Shown here piece after piece: positions 9,934-21,209 of a stretch of DNA of 64,000 nucleotides (the first letter of the stretch is position 1; each line of letters begins with the position of its first letter). Source of the stretch: Calvatia gigantea (lineage: Eukaryota; Basidiomycota; Agaricomycetes; Agaricales; Lycoperdaceae); the NCBI GenBank assembly GCA_025093985.1, contig JACAAK010000014.1:1984001-2048000 (forward strand), given 5' to 3'. Under the pieces are notes generated by a model. That model had not been told where the DNA came from and did no database searches. It was given only the letters and a program-made list of their open reading frames with translations. The position numbers and the translations under genes are program-made.

Positions 9934-12900
9934 CTCCTCCTCACTTGAAGGGGGGAAGATTAATGCTTCAATAATCTAGCGGTATTGAAACCAGACTTAG
10001 ACATTGGAATCTTCAACAAAAGAGCGGCAGAGCCGAACATCAAATGTCGGAGTCATCAACAATCATGCGGATTTAACCAGCTTTTGAAAGTTGGAAAAGC
10101 ATTCCTGTAGCAGAGAGGAATTGATGCTAGCGTTTGTTATGATGGCCATAAAGGACGCAACGACAATTGCTTTGAGCTATCAAATATCCTTTAACTCAAC
10201 TTTTGAACTCCCGCGACTAACTCGCTGCGACTTTCGTCTAAGAGTAAGGAGTAGGAAAGCCTAAGAAGGCTCCTCCAGAAATTGTAAACAGCAATCCTTT
10301 CGAAGCGTTCAACAAGTCTGTTTTTCCGCGTAGGTGCGAAATACAAAAACCATTTTTGCTTATTCAGCATGCAATTATTGTGAGATCAGGAAAGCGGCAA
10401 TAAAGCCAGCGTAACCAAGGCCGTCACTTTGCGGTTATGTAGGTCAATCAACCGCGGCAATCCTGTGAGCCGGCGAAGCAATGACGCTACAAGCCTTGTT
10501 CTGATTTTACTCAAACAAATTCCAAATTAATGGATTCGCAAATGGAAGTGGTCTCATGCAATTTTCCTCCGTGCAAAAGGCATTTCGGCCGATGCGGATT
10601 AAGGATTCAGTCCCAAGGAATGCATACACACTTTTTGTTATTTCCCATCAACTTCGAAAAGGAGGGAGGAACGGTTAAGTCCCGTATTTGTTTTTCCATA
10701 CAACTCGGAAGAGGTGGAAGGATCTTAAAGTTGACCCTATATATTTTTCCGGACTCTTGATTCGAGGCGGATGGATAAATTCCATGTAGATGTTTTACCG
10801 TAGACTCACGAAGAGGCGGAAGGTTACATTCAAAACCTATGGAGTTTTTCCTCAATCTTGTTAAAGAGAGAAAGGATCGTTAAACCCTATCTTATTTTTA
10901 TCTTGCGAAAGGAATAAGTTCCTGCCATATTTTTACAGTCGACTCTTGAACGAGTATGAAGGAATATGTTCCTGATTTATTTTATCCAACAACTCGTAAG
11001 AGGTGGAAAGGTAAAAGCGTAAACCTTGTAATATTTTCTCCTACAACTCGTTAGAGGAGGAAGGAATAATTTCCTAATGTTATTTTTGCCTAAGACGCTC
11101 GACTTGAGACGTCGGCGGGGATAGCTCCCCAGTTGTTTTATCAGCGGCTCGCGAGAGGCGATAGGAACAATTGAAAGTCCTATGAATATATTTTTCCAGC
11201 GACTGTGGCGGAAAGGAATATTTCTAAACCTAATATTTTTATCCGAGCGTCTTCGTGAGAAGGCGGAAAGGAATATCATATCCTTTATGTTTTTCCCCAT
11301 CAACTCCGAAGAGGAGGGCTCGCAATGACGTAGGAATCGGTATCATGTTGCGGCAGTCGCTCGAGCCAGCTAGTTACATTGCATTGCGGCAGTCACTTGA
11401 GCCATCTAATTGCGGATCCGTTAGACTTTGTTGTCAAAGCGAGGTCGACGAAGTGGTTTTGGAAAATGCGGATAAAATCCAGCGTTATCGCATGAAGGCG
11501 GATTGAAATCCAGCTCAATCAAGGATTGAAGATTCCTTCCACATAACACGTATAGTGCTCGTCTGGTGTCATTCAAACTCTTTTCTTATCTGGTAAGCCG
11601 AAGCTCTTCAGATTATTCCAGTGTATCTTTCTCATCCAGTCTGCAAGAGCAGTTTTGTTATCAACGCTAAGCATTTCTCACATGCGCGGATAACTGGAGA
11701 ATTAAATCACAAAAGCGATGCCTTCTTCTTAATGAAGTTCCTTTGCCGTGAAGTGCAGGATGAGGCGGTCATCGGATTTGGAGTAAGAATACTGTATCCG
11801 TTGTTCTCCTCCATGCTTTTCAGCATGTTAAGTTTCTTAATACATGTTACTCAATCGTATCGCTTTTTAGGGCTTAGAGAGTGTTTATCATGTTACGAAC
11901 CACCGCGGCGCACATCAATTAAGACGGACCGGCGAAGTGTAGCCTTTGAAAGCTTTAATCGTATGCAGTTATTCACCAGCGATTAAGAACTTGTTTTACT
12001 GTACTCCTCCCTCAGCGACGAGTGTTTTTCGATTTAAATGTCAACGCGCATTGTTAATGGCGGATCATTATCGATGCAACTCCAGAAATAAAAAGAATTT
12101 TCTCGCAAGTTTGTTAAGCTATGCGAGGCGAAAGCTCATATGGAGGTGTAACCATCACATATTTTTAGGATGATCTATCCGAGCTATTGCGCTTTTCTGG
12201 TAGACGCTAGCGTGAACGCGTAGCAAGTCTTGTGCTTGTCTAACTCTAGTCGGTGAGTCCAAACGAGTTCTTCTCTGAAATTGAACGCCCGATCCATTAT
12301 AGTCTTCCTGTAGGTGACCCGCGTAATGAACAGTGCAGTCTTTCCTAGTCAGGTTCAATTGTGCAATGCGTATTAACCAGCATTTTATTCTATAACTCCT
12401 CCACAACGGTCGTACCACATAAGTGGCGACACAGAAGTGTGGTGTGTCAAAAGCGGTAGATATCCAGTAAAGGATGCGCATATTTATGCATCAAATTGGC
12501 GAATGTGTCAGCATTAGACATAGGATATGATGGGCGGAGATTTCTCGAATGGAAATGGAAAGGAATCAGGAGGTGATCGTGGAGTTAAATGGAATATATC
12601 CTGCGACATCTAAAGATGGCGGATAAAGAAATTGCTATCTCTTGCTTCGTGCAGGTTTTGCTCTCTTCTTTGCAAATGAACTGGTTTTACTGCTATCCAG
12701 TTGCTGAATCATGACGTTTAAGGGTATATTCCCTCATCGAGTAAGGCATCCAAATGTGGATTGTTCGTGGAACGTTAAGCCTTTCTGTGTGCCGCTTGAA
12801 CTCGAAAGTTCTCGTTGATCAAACGATCGAGGTATATTACATCCCGAATAAGCGATCATGTTTGGGCGGTCATCATGTTAACTGATGCGCCGCGAATCCA

Positions 12901-15536
12901 AACCCACAGTACAGAACCAAATTAATGGTTTATTCCTTGATTTACACAATTAAGTGCCTTCCACTATAAACTCTTGGACTGGCGCGTTGCACTCTAGTCT
13001 ACGCTAACTATCACTGAGACGGGTAAGACGTTCCCGTTGCCATAAAGCTTTTAGGCTCTCAAAGTGTAGTGCGGATCAGTCTCTCTACATCAACCGTTGC
13101 GAAAGCATTGGGAGTAGGAGGTTTAAGTGGGTTATTCATGCCACGAATGTTTGCTATTGCTCTCGTTTAGACAAACTCTCCTCCATAATCAGTTGCGACA
13201 TTGGCCATTGTCAGCTATACTGTAGAGGTTTCTCAAATGAATCTTAGAGCCTCAAGACTTCTTTCGAAGGAGGACAACTATCATCATGAGATAAGAAGTC
13301 ATAGAGTAGCGTCGTAATGAATGACTAGCAATTCCATCAAGTCCGAGTATTACGCTCAAGGACGAGGATATTCGTATAAGGAATTCTGGATAAAGGTACT
13401 GATGCGATTTCCCTTGTGGAATAATCCAGAGTGGCAATGAAATGATGCAATCATCTTGACAAGTCGTAAAAGACGAGTGAAGAAGGCATAATCATGGGAA
13501 GTTCTGTTCGATGATGTCAAACGATATAGTCTAGTAGGCGTAATGTTCAACAACCAGGCATCTCCTTGCTTGTAATTGCAAGTTCGTGTACAACGATGAG
13601 ATTGGGTGAACTAGTACAGCTCTTCATGACTTATTGCAAAGGTGGTGACCTTCAACGATTGCCTCAAAAGCATTACACTCGAGGACATACGTTATAAGAT
13701 TTTCTCGATATAGATCGGCCGCACACAAATGTGGCGCTACAAATCTTTTATCCCTAACGTCGTAGACTAATGCTGGAATATGAAAGCAGTTCAGGTACTT
13801 GTCATTCCCGTAGGATTCCAGTTTCTTGCCTCAAGCCTAATATAAAGCGGCGAGGTCTAAGAATTAAACTTGGTGACACAGTACTGAAGCTCAACCGTTA
13901 TACGTTGGGAGCTATTCTGCTAATTCCTAGATGTGTCATTATTTCCTTTCTTTGTAATGATGCGATTCACGAGATCCTTGAAAGGATATTCTTCTCAAGT
14001 GAATAGAGCGACGTGCTCCCGCTATCATCTTCATATGATCCGTAGGATTTCTCACTTGTTGCGTAGAAAAGGATTTATAGCCAGTGCTTACGCGGCACAC
14101 CGTTATTTGTAGCATTTATCAAGGAGTATGAAGTCGAAAGTACTACCGTATATCCATCCATTGGTATCAAGGTCAGCGACATCCGAAGATGGCGACACAA
14201 GAACTCCTCCGGCGCCAAGCTCCGTAAAGAGCGGTCTAAAGGATTTCTTAAGGAATTCGTCGGCGTGTTGCACCATATGGTGCTATACACATCCTCTTTC
14301 TCAATTATAGTTGCTAAATGGTGCGCTCAAATCCTTGTAATGGACGGCGACTTCCATGAAGTCAAACTTCCTTGAAGCAATCATTGTTATTCCTGTAGTT
14401 GGCGGACAAAGCATTTTAATGTGCTCGTCCATGCTCTGACTTAAAACAGGTCTTCAAACTTGGGCGCGTGGATATGCGCTTAACACAAGTGAAGGAACGT
14501 TGATGCTAGAAGCAGGGCGCGATATATAGCAACGCAGCTCCTCTATAAGAGAAATAGTATATGGTGGCAGTCGCTTGAGCCAGTGACATATTTAAACTAT
14601 ATTCTGAAGTATTTCCTGAAACGACATAATGGCGGTATTACCAGCTCATTATCCTTCTCCCCTTATTTCCCAGCTGCAAGGACGCGATTAGCGTTCTTCT
14701 CCTTGCTATCTTCTTTGGATATTTTTGCGAATGCCACAAGTGCTACTGCAAATGTAGCGGCTCACTGCCTTAGCGTGGCATAAAGTGCTTATAGCACATG
14801 AGCTATCCGTAGAAAGAATGAAGCGGTGGTCGAATAGACGTGGAAGGGGTAAAGCGTTGAAGCCTGAAGCGAAGGAACGAACGGCGGACTTCTCAAAGAT
14901 ATTATCTATATCCCTGCTTTATTTGATTAAGCGGGCCTTAGCGGCTTATAACTGCCAGCTTGAGTGGGTCAAATAGCTCAGGTATATGCTTGTGGTGTGT
15001 TATTCTACTCAAGGCGGGACTTGCCCAATCGACTTGAAACACAAGAACACAAGGCTTATAATTTGCCTGACACTGCGGTTTTAATTGCGGTCACAAAGAC
15101 CAGCTAATTTACCAGCAAAGCGGAGCGTAGTGCTCAGCGTAAATGATACATCATATAGTAAATTACTGAGGCGGATCTGAAGAGAATCCCAGAAAGCCCA
15201 AAACGTCGTCGTCAATCAGAGAGAGAATACCAGAACAGAGGTGGAGCAACCAGAGCGGAACAGTTCTGCTGCAACCCAGAATGGGGAGCGGACCTAAAGC
15301 GGTCGAACCAGACCGGAGATGACGGTTTGCCAGATCAAAAACCAAGAACGGGTAACAACGTGTCAGCATCATGTAGGACTGCTGTGCGTAGTGCACGCGT
15401 TCACAACATGGGTCAGACAGGGTATCAAGTGGACCAAAGGCACCACTGTCTCCCAGGTTGAAAGCGACCGTAGCCTCCTCAAACTCTACCAGCGTGCTAA
15501 CGCGATCCGAGTGAGCGGCGGTCGGGGCCCATAACC
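9934..15536 (+). other. Non-coding interior of the LTR element
   Basis: No recognisable gene. Besides the hairpin array it contains three related copies of a motif reading ggcagtcgctcgagcca, near 11346, 11386 and 14563. The last 350 bases before the 3' LTR are less AT-rich and hold an uninformative frame of about 130 residues on the minus strand that starts inside the LTR. Confidence 0.6.
10624..11330 (+). repeat. Degenerate tandem array of about 14 hairpin-forming units
   Basis: Units of roughly 45-60 bp each run as a T-rich start (tttttcc), a short inverted repeat, then a purine run (ggaaagga). Stems with loops include CTT-CGAA-AAG at 10652, CTC-GGAA-GAG at 10704, CTT-GTTA-AAG at 10857, CTT-GCGA-AAG at 10902, CTC-GTAA-GAG at 10993, CTC-GTTA-GAG at 11047, CTC-GCGA-GAG at 11148, CTTC-GTGA-GAAG at 11251 and CTC-CGAA-GAG at 11304. 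Longer loops occur at 10754, 10805 and 10944, and a seven-pair imperfect stem near 11093. Pairing is kept while the bases change. Unit lengths are not multiples of three, so this is not a protein repeat. Confidence 0.75.
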
Positions 15537-16079
15537 TGTTGAGAGAACGAGTAGACATCCCAATATAAGTTCACACTACCTAAGCGTGTAGGCGTCAGCG
15601 GTGGAGGGTAGTCGTATTCATCCGGGAGACGGTCCAGTAGGAGAGGCGCATGGTAGCGGACATAGTCCTGCTTATACCAGCGTACTCAGAGAGTCTTGAG
15701 GAGAGGGGAAGCGACGCTTAGAGAAGCTAGCGTAGAGGAGAGAAGACATATAGTCTTACGCCAAAGGGCGTATCCAAAGGGATTACATACTACAATGCTA
15801 CATAAGGGTATATATATTAATATCCCTGGTCTGTGCACTCTAAACCCTTATACGGGTGAGGTCTAACTACCAGTAGCATAATTGGAGCATACTGTGCATG
15901 TCCGCATGTACTAGAAGGTTCCATGCGTAGTATCTACCTGCTACTTACAGTGCGGGATCCTACATGCGTAGTCCATAATAGTATCCGTTATTATCGACCC
16001 TCTGAAGGTGAAATACTCGAACCCTGTTTCAGCTATAAATAGACTGAACCAACGTAGTGGTACGGAGCGAGATTCAACA
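15537..16079 (+). repeat. 3' long terminal repeat
   Basis: 543 bp, same length as the 5' LTR and 98.9% identical by my count (six transitions). It is followed directly by the target duplication gatac at 16080-16084. Confidence 0.93.
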
Positions 16080-16131
16080 GATACCTCATGCGGAAAGAGG
16101 TAAATGTAATTGTAAACAAAGATTACGTGTA

Positions 16132-18046
16132 CAGTAAGGGACAAAACCCTTCCAATGATTTTGACTTTTTCATGAAATCTCAAATAACTCAGCAACCAGT
16201 AAAGGTATCCACTTCAGAATTTAAATGTAGGTAGTCTTGTATCTTATCTACAAATAGGTATAAACAGCATTATGTAATATTAAGTTCCTGTGGTGATATG
16301 AATTAATCAACATTATGAGTCCATTGGAAGGGTTTTGTCCCTCTGTCTGAAACTACACAAAATCAGTTCTCTAGTACTTTGTATAGCCCCCTTTGGCCTG
16401 TAAAACAGCCTGAACCCTCCTAGGCATACTCTCTATCAAATTCTGACACACTGATGCAGGAATTTTGCCCCATTCTATATCCACCCTTTCTCTGAGTTCA
16501 GTTATGCTGGAAGGGTAGTTTTCATACTCTTCTAGCCTGTTTTTGACATAAGTCCAGAGCTGTTCAATGGGATTAAGGTCTGGGGACTGTGGTGGCCACT
16601 CCATAACCTTTAAACCACTGTTTTCAAGCCACATTTTTGCTTTTTTGCTTGTGTGTTTGGGGTCATTGTCCTGTTGGAAGGACTTGCCACTTCTTCTTCC
16701 TGTATTTCTTGAGACTTTGGTAAAGTTTGTCATCCAAAATGCAAACATAAAGGTCACCATCCATGGTACCTTCAATGTGGTGTATATGGCCAGGCCCCTG
16801 CCATAGCATGCACCCCCATATCATGCAAGAACCTCCTCCAAACTTGACAGTTCCATTCACCAGCCTGTCACTAAGCCCCTCTCCTGCTGTTTTCCACACC
16901 CAATGCCTTCCATCTGACCCCATCCGATTGATTTTAGTCTCATCTGTCCAAACTACCTGCTTCCGGTCCTCCACAGTCCAGTTTGCATATGTTTTTGCAA
17001 ACACCAGCCTCTTCTGCTTGTGAACCCTAGTGAGTAAAGGCCGTTTTCTCTTCACTACAGCCTTCATCCCTGCCCTTTTGAGTGTCCTTCGAATTGTTTT
17101 GGATGAAACAGGTTGGTTGGTAACATTTTGGAGGGCCTTTGTGACCTGAGAGGCATTATCGGCCTTGCAAGAGGTGAGAAGTCAAATGGCATATTTGGTA
17201 TCAGAGGGGAAAAGCTTGCTTGGACGGCCACCAGTGGATTTGGAAATTGTTGGCCTATGTTTAGAGTGAACTCTAGAGATAGTACTGAGGGAATAACCAG
17301 TAGTGGAAGCAATTTGGGTAGCAGTATGTCCTTTGTCAAGGAGAAAGAGGATATGATCAATCTGAGAAGAAGAGAGAGGTTTCATGTCAACAGAAGATAA
17401 GTTATTGGGTTACTTTGGCCTGGAGAAGTAAGCTTTCATCTTTATACACAATCTACTCTCATCATATGATTTTATTTGAATTTGTTTGAGAGCAGTAAAC
17501 AGAGTTATGTGCCTGGAGAAGATGAGGGACAAAACCCTTCCAATTGTTGTGAACTTTAGTCCATTCTCGCATCAGCTCCATACTTGTCTGCATTCCCTCC
17601 TAGCTGTGTACCTGTTTCAGTTATTCTTGCCTGCGTGATCCCCGAGCTCTAACTCATAACTACTATACCATAGTTGTCGGATGTTTCATGTAGTTATCTC
17701 CATCCATTCAACTGGATGTTCCTTCTGTATTTAAGCATACATACATACTCCTGTATTTGGTACGCTTAACCATCTGGTTCTTTTCCCTTACTCGCCCTCA
17801 AGACTTAGCCTAAGCTGCAACCTGAGGTCTTATCAGACTAAGGTTGTAACACCAATGCACTCATAATATTCAATAATTCATATCTCCATAGAAACAAAGT
17901 ATAATATTAAATGCTTAAACATATTTGTAGATAAGAAGCATGACTACCTTCATTTAAAATTTGAAATGAATTGGCTTAGTGGTTGCTGAGTTATTTGAGA
18001 TTTCATGAAAAAGTCAAAATCATTGGAAGGGTTTTGTCCCTTACTG
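16132..18046 (-). mobile_element. Tc1/mariner-family DNA transposon
   Basis: A 1915 bp element begins CAGTAAGGG and ends with its complement, flanked by the expected TA duplication (16130-16131 and 18047-18048). The inverted terminal repeats are long, about 190-200 bp with substitutions. The right inverted arm has the uninterrupted TA at 59685-59686 within matching flanks, proving insertion after the duplication. A 19 bp motif, agggacaaaacccttccaa, occurs four times, outermost and about 190 and 500 bp inside, with the inner copies inverted relative to the outer ones. The transposase lies on the minus strand and is disrupted. Confidence 0.93.
16371..17385 (-). pseudogene. Tc1-like transposase, DD34E, disrupted
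   Basis: Starts MKPLSSSQIDHILFLL with an N-terminal helix-turn-helix and a GRPSK hook between paired DNA-binding subdomains. The catalytic triad can be seen: Asp in WTDET, Asp in FQQDND and Glu in NPIEQLW, the last two separated by 34 residues. One in-frame TGA follows TKYAI, and a one-base gain near 16690 (in the aagaagaagtggcaag region) moves the C-terminal third into another frame. With those two lesions no full-length protein can be made. All conserved blocks are otherwise present, so loss of function is recent or the shift is a sequencing error. Confidence 0.9.
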
Positions 18047-18048
18047 TA

Positions 18049-19770
18049 AACTGACTGGGAGGTATTAAATAAATGCGGACATGATTCAATATCCTGATGC
18101 CCCACATTGAGCATACCGCTCAGACAATAAATGATCAAGCAAGTAAGCCTTGGAAGCAACTGATCCGTTAGTCTGAACTTGCTTAGCTCCAGGTTCCGGA
18201 ACTGGCGTATAAGAGAAAACAATTGGTCTAGGGCATCCATACTCAGAGATGAGCCAGGAGGGAAATAAGGGAAGAGATAACGATGTGTCGAATGCCACCA
18301 ATAGAGAAGACAAAGCTTATATGTGATGAAGCCTCAAAGCTACACCGCCTGTAGCCAAGCAACTCTGATACAAAGTAGTATAAAGGCAGTTGCTCATTTC
18401 TGGTTACGCTCAACCCATCCCCTTCTTTCATCTGCCCGCCAGAAATCGGGGTCGGTGCGCATAGCTGGTTAGCCAAGCCGTAAGGGTTGAAGCATTTGGC
18501 AAGAGGGCTAATCGTGATGGCACTGATGGTGATGGTAGTGATTGTAGTATAGCTTGGGGATGTGTTTCATGATAATCGTAGGCCCACAGCATTGGGGGAA
18601 ATGGGGCTGAGATCAGCCTTCAGGGGCACTCAACCTGGGGTGATGAGTAGATATGACAGGATTTGGCGTCAAGAGTCAGGACTACCGAAGTTGGGGTCTT
18701 CTGACATCACCAAATTCACCGCCCCCCCTGGACCCCAGATTGGTGACCGGCCTTAGACTTTGACCCCAACACATTGTAATACATGGAAGCAGTGGGACCT
18801 GAAAAACACTTTCATGGAAACTACGAAGGCCACAACTTCGTCACAGGGAGCCAAGGAGGCAAGGTTCTCCCCCAAAAGCAGTGAATGAATCAAAAACTGA
18901 AAGACTTTGGCCTACAGGCACACATTTTTGAAGAAAGCAAAACCAGAAATTTACACACAACAGAAATTCCGGCGAATACGCGCTTTTACTTTTTTTTTTA
19001 ATATACATTTACGATCCCTAAAAGCCCTGTGTTTCTTGGTTATTTCATGTGTCTCGCATGAGGTTCGTTTGCAGCGTCGTGTTCAGTGCCGCCGGGTCTA
19101 TTGCGAATGAGCGAGCGAACGAGCGGAGCCTATCGTAGGCGGAGTGGTGTTTTGTTCCGGGGTAAGGGGGGTGGGACAACGGGATGAGGATCAGCTTACG
19201 TAGTCTCTCATGATCCCCTGTGATCCATTTCAGCCTGGGAGCGGTCAGTTCGTTGTTCACCCAGGTCGTATCGTCCAAGACCTCGGTCGTCGTCTTTGCT
19301 CCGGAGCTGGAACCGGCTGTTATTCCGTGGGTGGTTCTATCGTCGTTTGGTATTGCTGTGGGTTGCTCTGCAGTCGCAACTTAGTGTTCGCGTTTGGCCG
19401 TTTCAAGAAGTTATATTCGAGGCAGGAAAACAGAAAGAAAAGAAAGATTAATTTCGGCCAATAGCATCTTAGGCAGGCGACAGGCCTAGTGTACTGCCTG
19501 TGACAACATCACGCGCGTGGCACAAGAAATTGTAACTCGCAACGATCAGCGAGATGCGCCACTGATTGGATTATAAGCGAAGCAAAATCCTTTCCAATCG
19601 GTTCGAAACGCTAAAATGAACTTAAACGGTTCAAACCATTGTTTTCTTTTCAGCGACACAACGGTTGAACGGATTAATCATCTAGTTGAATAAATCGAAT
19701 CCATCCAAGTAGTATGTTTGTACAAGGTTTCAAATCCAATCAATTGTATAAATGTATTGTTTTAATTAGG
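18049..19770. other. Duplicated DNA without an assignable gene
   Basis: Matches about 57.6-59.69 kb in reverse. Several frames of 60-95 residues exist in both arms (for example 19045-19278 minus, ending TTLQTNLMRDT, and 18243-18476 minus), and a weakly shared coding-like stretch around 18300-18470. None has a motif I recognise, and the frames are not kept between arms, so I do not call a gene. Confidence 0.45.
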
Positions 19771-19773
19771 CCA

Positions 19774-20954
19774 TCAACCACAACTTGTGCACCCGCCCCT
19801 CATCTTCTCCGCCAACTCCCTCGCATCGCTCTCCGACATCCCGCACACGTGAATCAGCTTGGAGAGTGCCTCACCACGGACCTCTCTCACGCGGCCGAGC
19901 CGGGACTTGCCGCTCTTGTCCATAGTTGCCTCAGTGACATTAATGAACCATTGTGCGGCCGGGACGCGCCATGGATTAGCCAGAACAGTCGATCGTATGA
20001 GCACTCGCACCCTCTCCCGAGATTCCTCGAATTCATCATCGTAGATATGTCCGTTTCCTCTCCTCAATTTTTTCCCTCTCACAGCAGTGATACATGCGAA
20101 TCCAGACGGCCAGATGCCGTAGCTCTGGAAGATCCCCTTGTTATTCCACCACCACGTATCCATATTATCCTCCTGTTCCAAACCCGTTATCACGATTGAA
20201 AGGAAGTGAGTTCGTTCAACAATAAAAGGCGCGACTGCATTCCGTCAGTCGCGGGACCCTTTCCTTCGACCTCTGGTAGCGTACAAGTACATCATAGCGG
20301 AGAGAGAGAGAGTGTGTGTGTGTACAAGAACAACGCCATCGGGGCGTACGGGCGAGCGAGCGAGCGAGTGAAGCGAGACGAGTGAGACTATAAAATCATT
20401 CGGAGACAGACGAAATCGTGGTGAGACATCCCTCTCGTGGGGAGCTAAGGTCTATCGAATACAAAAGGACTACTTAAGTACTCTAAGGCCTCGAGGCAGC
20501 GCGGAGATTAAACTATGAAGGAGGGAATGCAGGATGCCGTGTTTTGCGCACAGCCTGCATTCCATCCTTACACGATGACGATAGGAACCTTGCATTGGCA
20601 GATGACCTCATGGAAAAGCTTCCAGTTCTGGATAGCAGAGCTTTTGATGCGGGGGGCACGCATGACAAACATGAGAAGGCTGACGCCATCTTCAAGGCTG
20701 CGGACAAGCCTGTATAACTGGATAAGGGCCTCAGAGTTAGGGACGCTCCCAGCATCACCTTCACCGAGTCCAGCAGTATCCCAGAGTGTTACTGGTCGTC
20801 CACAGATGTTGACATCGAAACCTTTGCTCTCGGTGGTGCAACCCCACTTCCCACTAGAAGTACCGGCTGCATGCTCGTTGACGGAAAGCATATTGATAAT
20901 ACTACTCCTTCCGCCGCCGCATTCCCCAAAGAGGATGACGTTGGTTCGAGGCAT
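19774..20954 (-). pseudogene. Type 1 G-domain GTPase split by an insertion (copy C)
   Basis: The N-terminal half (20577-20954) and C-terminal half (19774-20190) of a type 1 GTPase are separated by about 375 bp of foreign DNA with target duplication ends. The P-loop reads GECGGGRSS, so the invariant Walker A lysine is arginine, a second and independent defect. G3 DTAGL is intact. The C-terminus is extended to MRGGCTSCG compared with MRGW of copies A1 and B1, a feature shared with the right-arm copy at 56799-57600. The reading frame can also be extended upstream of MPRTN without an obvious start advantage. Confidence 0.9.
20197..20572. mobile_element. Probable solo LTR inserted in a GTPase gene
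   Basis: About 375 bp beginning TGAAAGG and ending CCTTACA, near-complementary ends. The sequence cacgat stands on both sides (20191-20196 and 20571-20576), so the duplication is 4-6 bp depending on where the element ends. The same site in the right-arm gene (near 57179-57184) is uninterrupted. Inside are a GA/GT microsatellite, a run of gagc repeats, a TATA-like tataaaat near 20390 and a hairpin at 20526-20563. It is unrelated to the 543 bp LTRs. Confidence 0.7.
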
Positions 20955-21209
20955 GGAGGTCGCTGGCAAAAAGTACAAAGCGGCGTGATTGGTGATGTCC
21001 TTAACTGCTTGCCACAGGATGGCCTGAGGATTTATACTTCCATCGTTGTGGGCGCCAATTGTGGGGTAGGGTGCTTTCTTACTGTGAAGGTCCTCATCTG
21101 CTAGCCAAGATCTCGTAAATAGCAGCCGGACCTCGCGTGTAGTTTGACAATTCACCAAACCACTCTGCGGATTACCGTTCGCACCTTCATTTGCTTTTTC
21201 CACCATTAG

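Larger units (their letters stand above)
9391..16079 (+). mobile_element. LTR retrotransposon-like element, apparently non-autonomous
   Basis: Two direct repeats of 543 bp, each starting TGTTGAG and ending TTCAACA, bound 5603 bp of internal DNA. A 5 bp target duplication, gatac, stands at 9386-9390 and 16080-16084. The right inverted arm has the corresponding empty site near 59732. No frame in the interior exceeds about 130 residues and I recognise no gag, protease, reverse transcriptase, RNase H or integrase. No tRNA-complementary TGG site follows the 5' LTR and no clean polypurine tract precedes the 3' LTR. The interior is AT-rich and carries the hairpin array at 10624-11330. It is best described as a large non-coding LTR derivative that would need enzymes from elsewhere; a degraded unknown family is the alternative. 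Confidence 0.9.

Noticed and set aside
10607..11303. Minus-strand frames with repeated PPLTSC-like peptides across the hairpin array
   Set aside because: Unit lengths are not multiples of three, so the peptide repeat jumps frame from unit to unit. It is a shadow of the DNA repeat.
10624..11330. CRISPR-like array
   Set aside because: Repeats are degenerate, not identical, there are no unique spacers of constant length, and the host is a eukaryote.
15163..15558. A 131-residue minus-strand frame at the 3' end of the LTR element as a retroviral-type gene
   Set aside because: It starts inside the LTR, runs antisense to the element and has no gag, pol or integrase motif.
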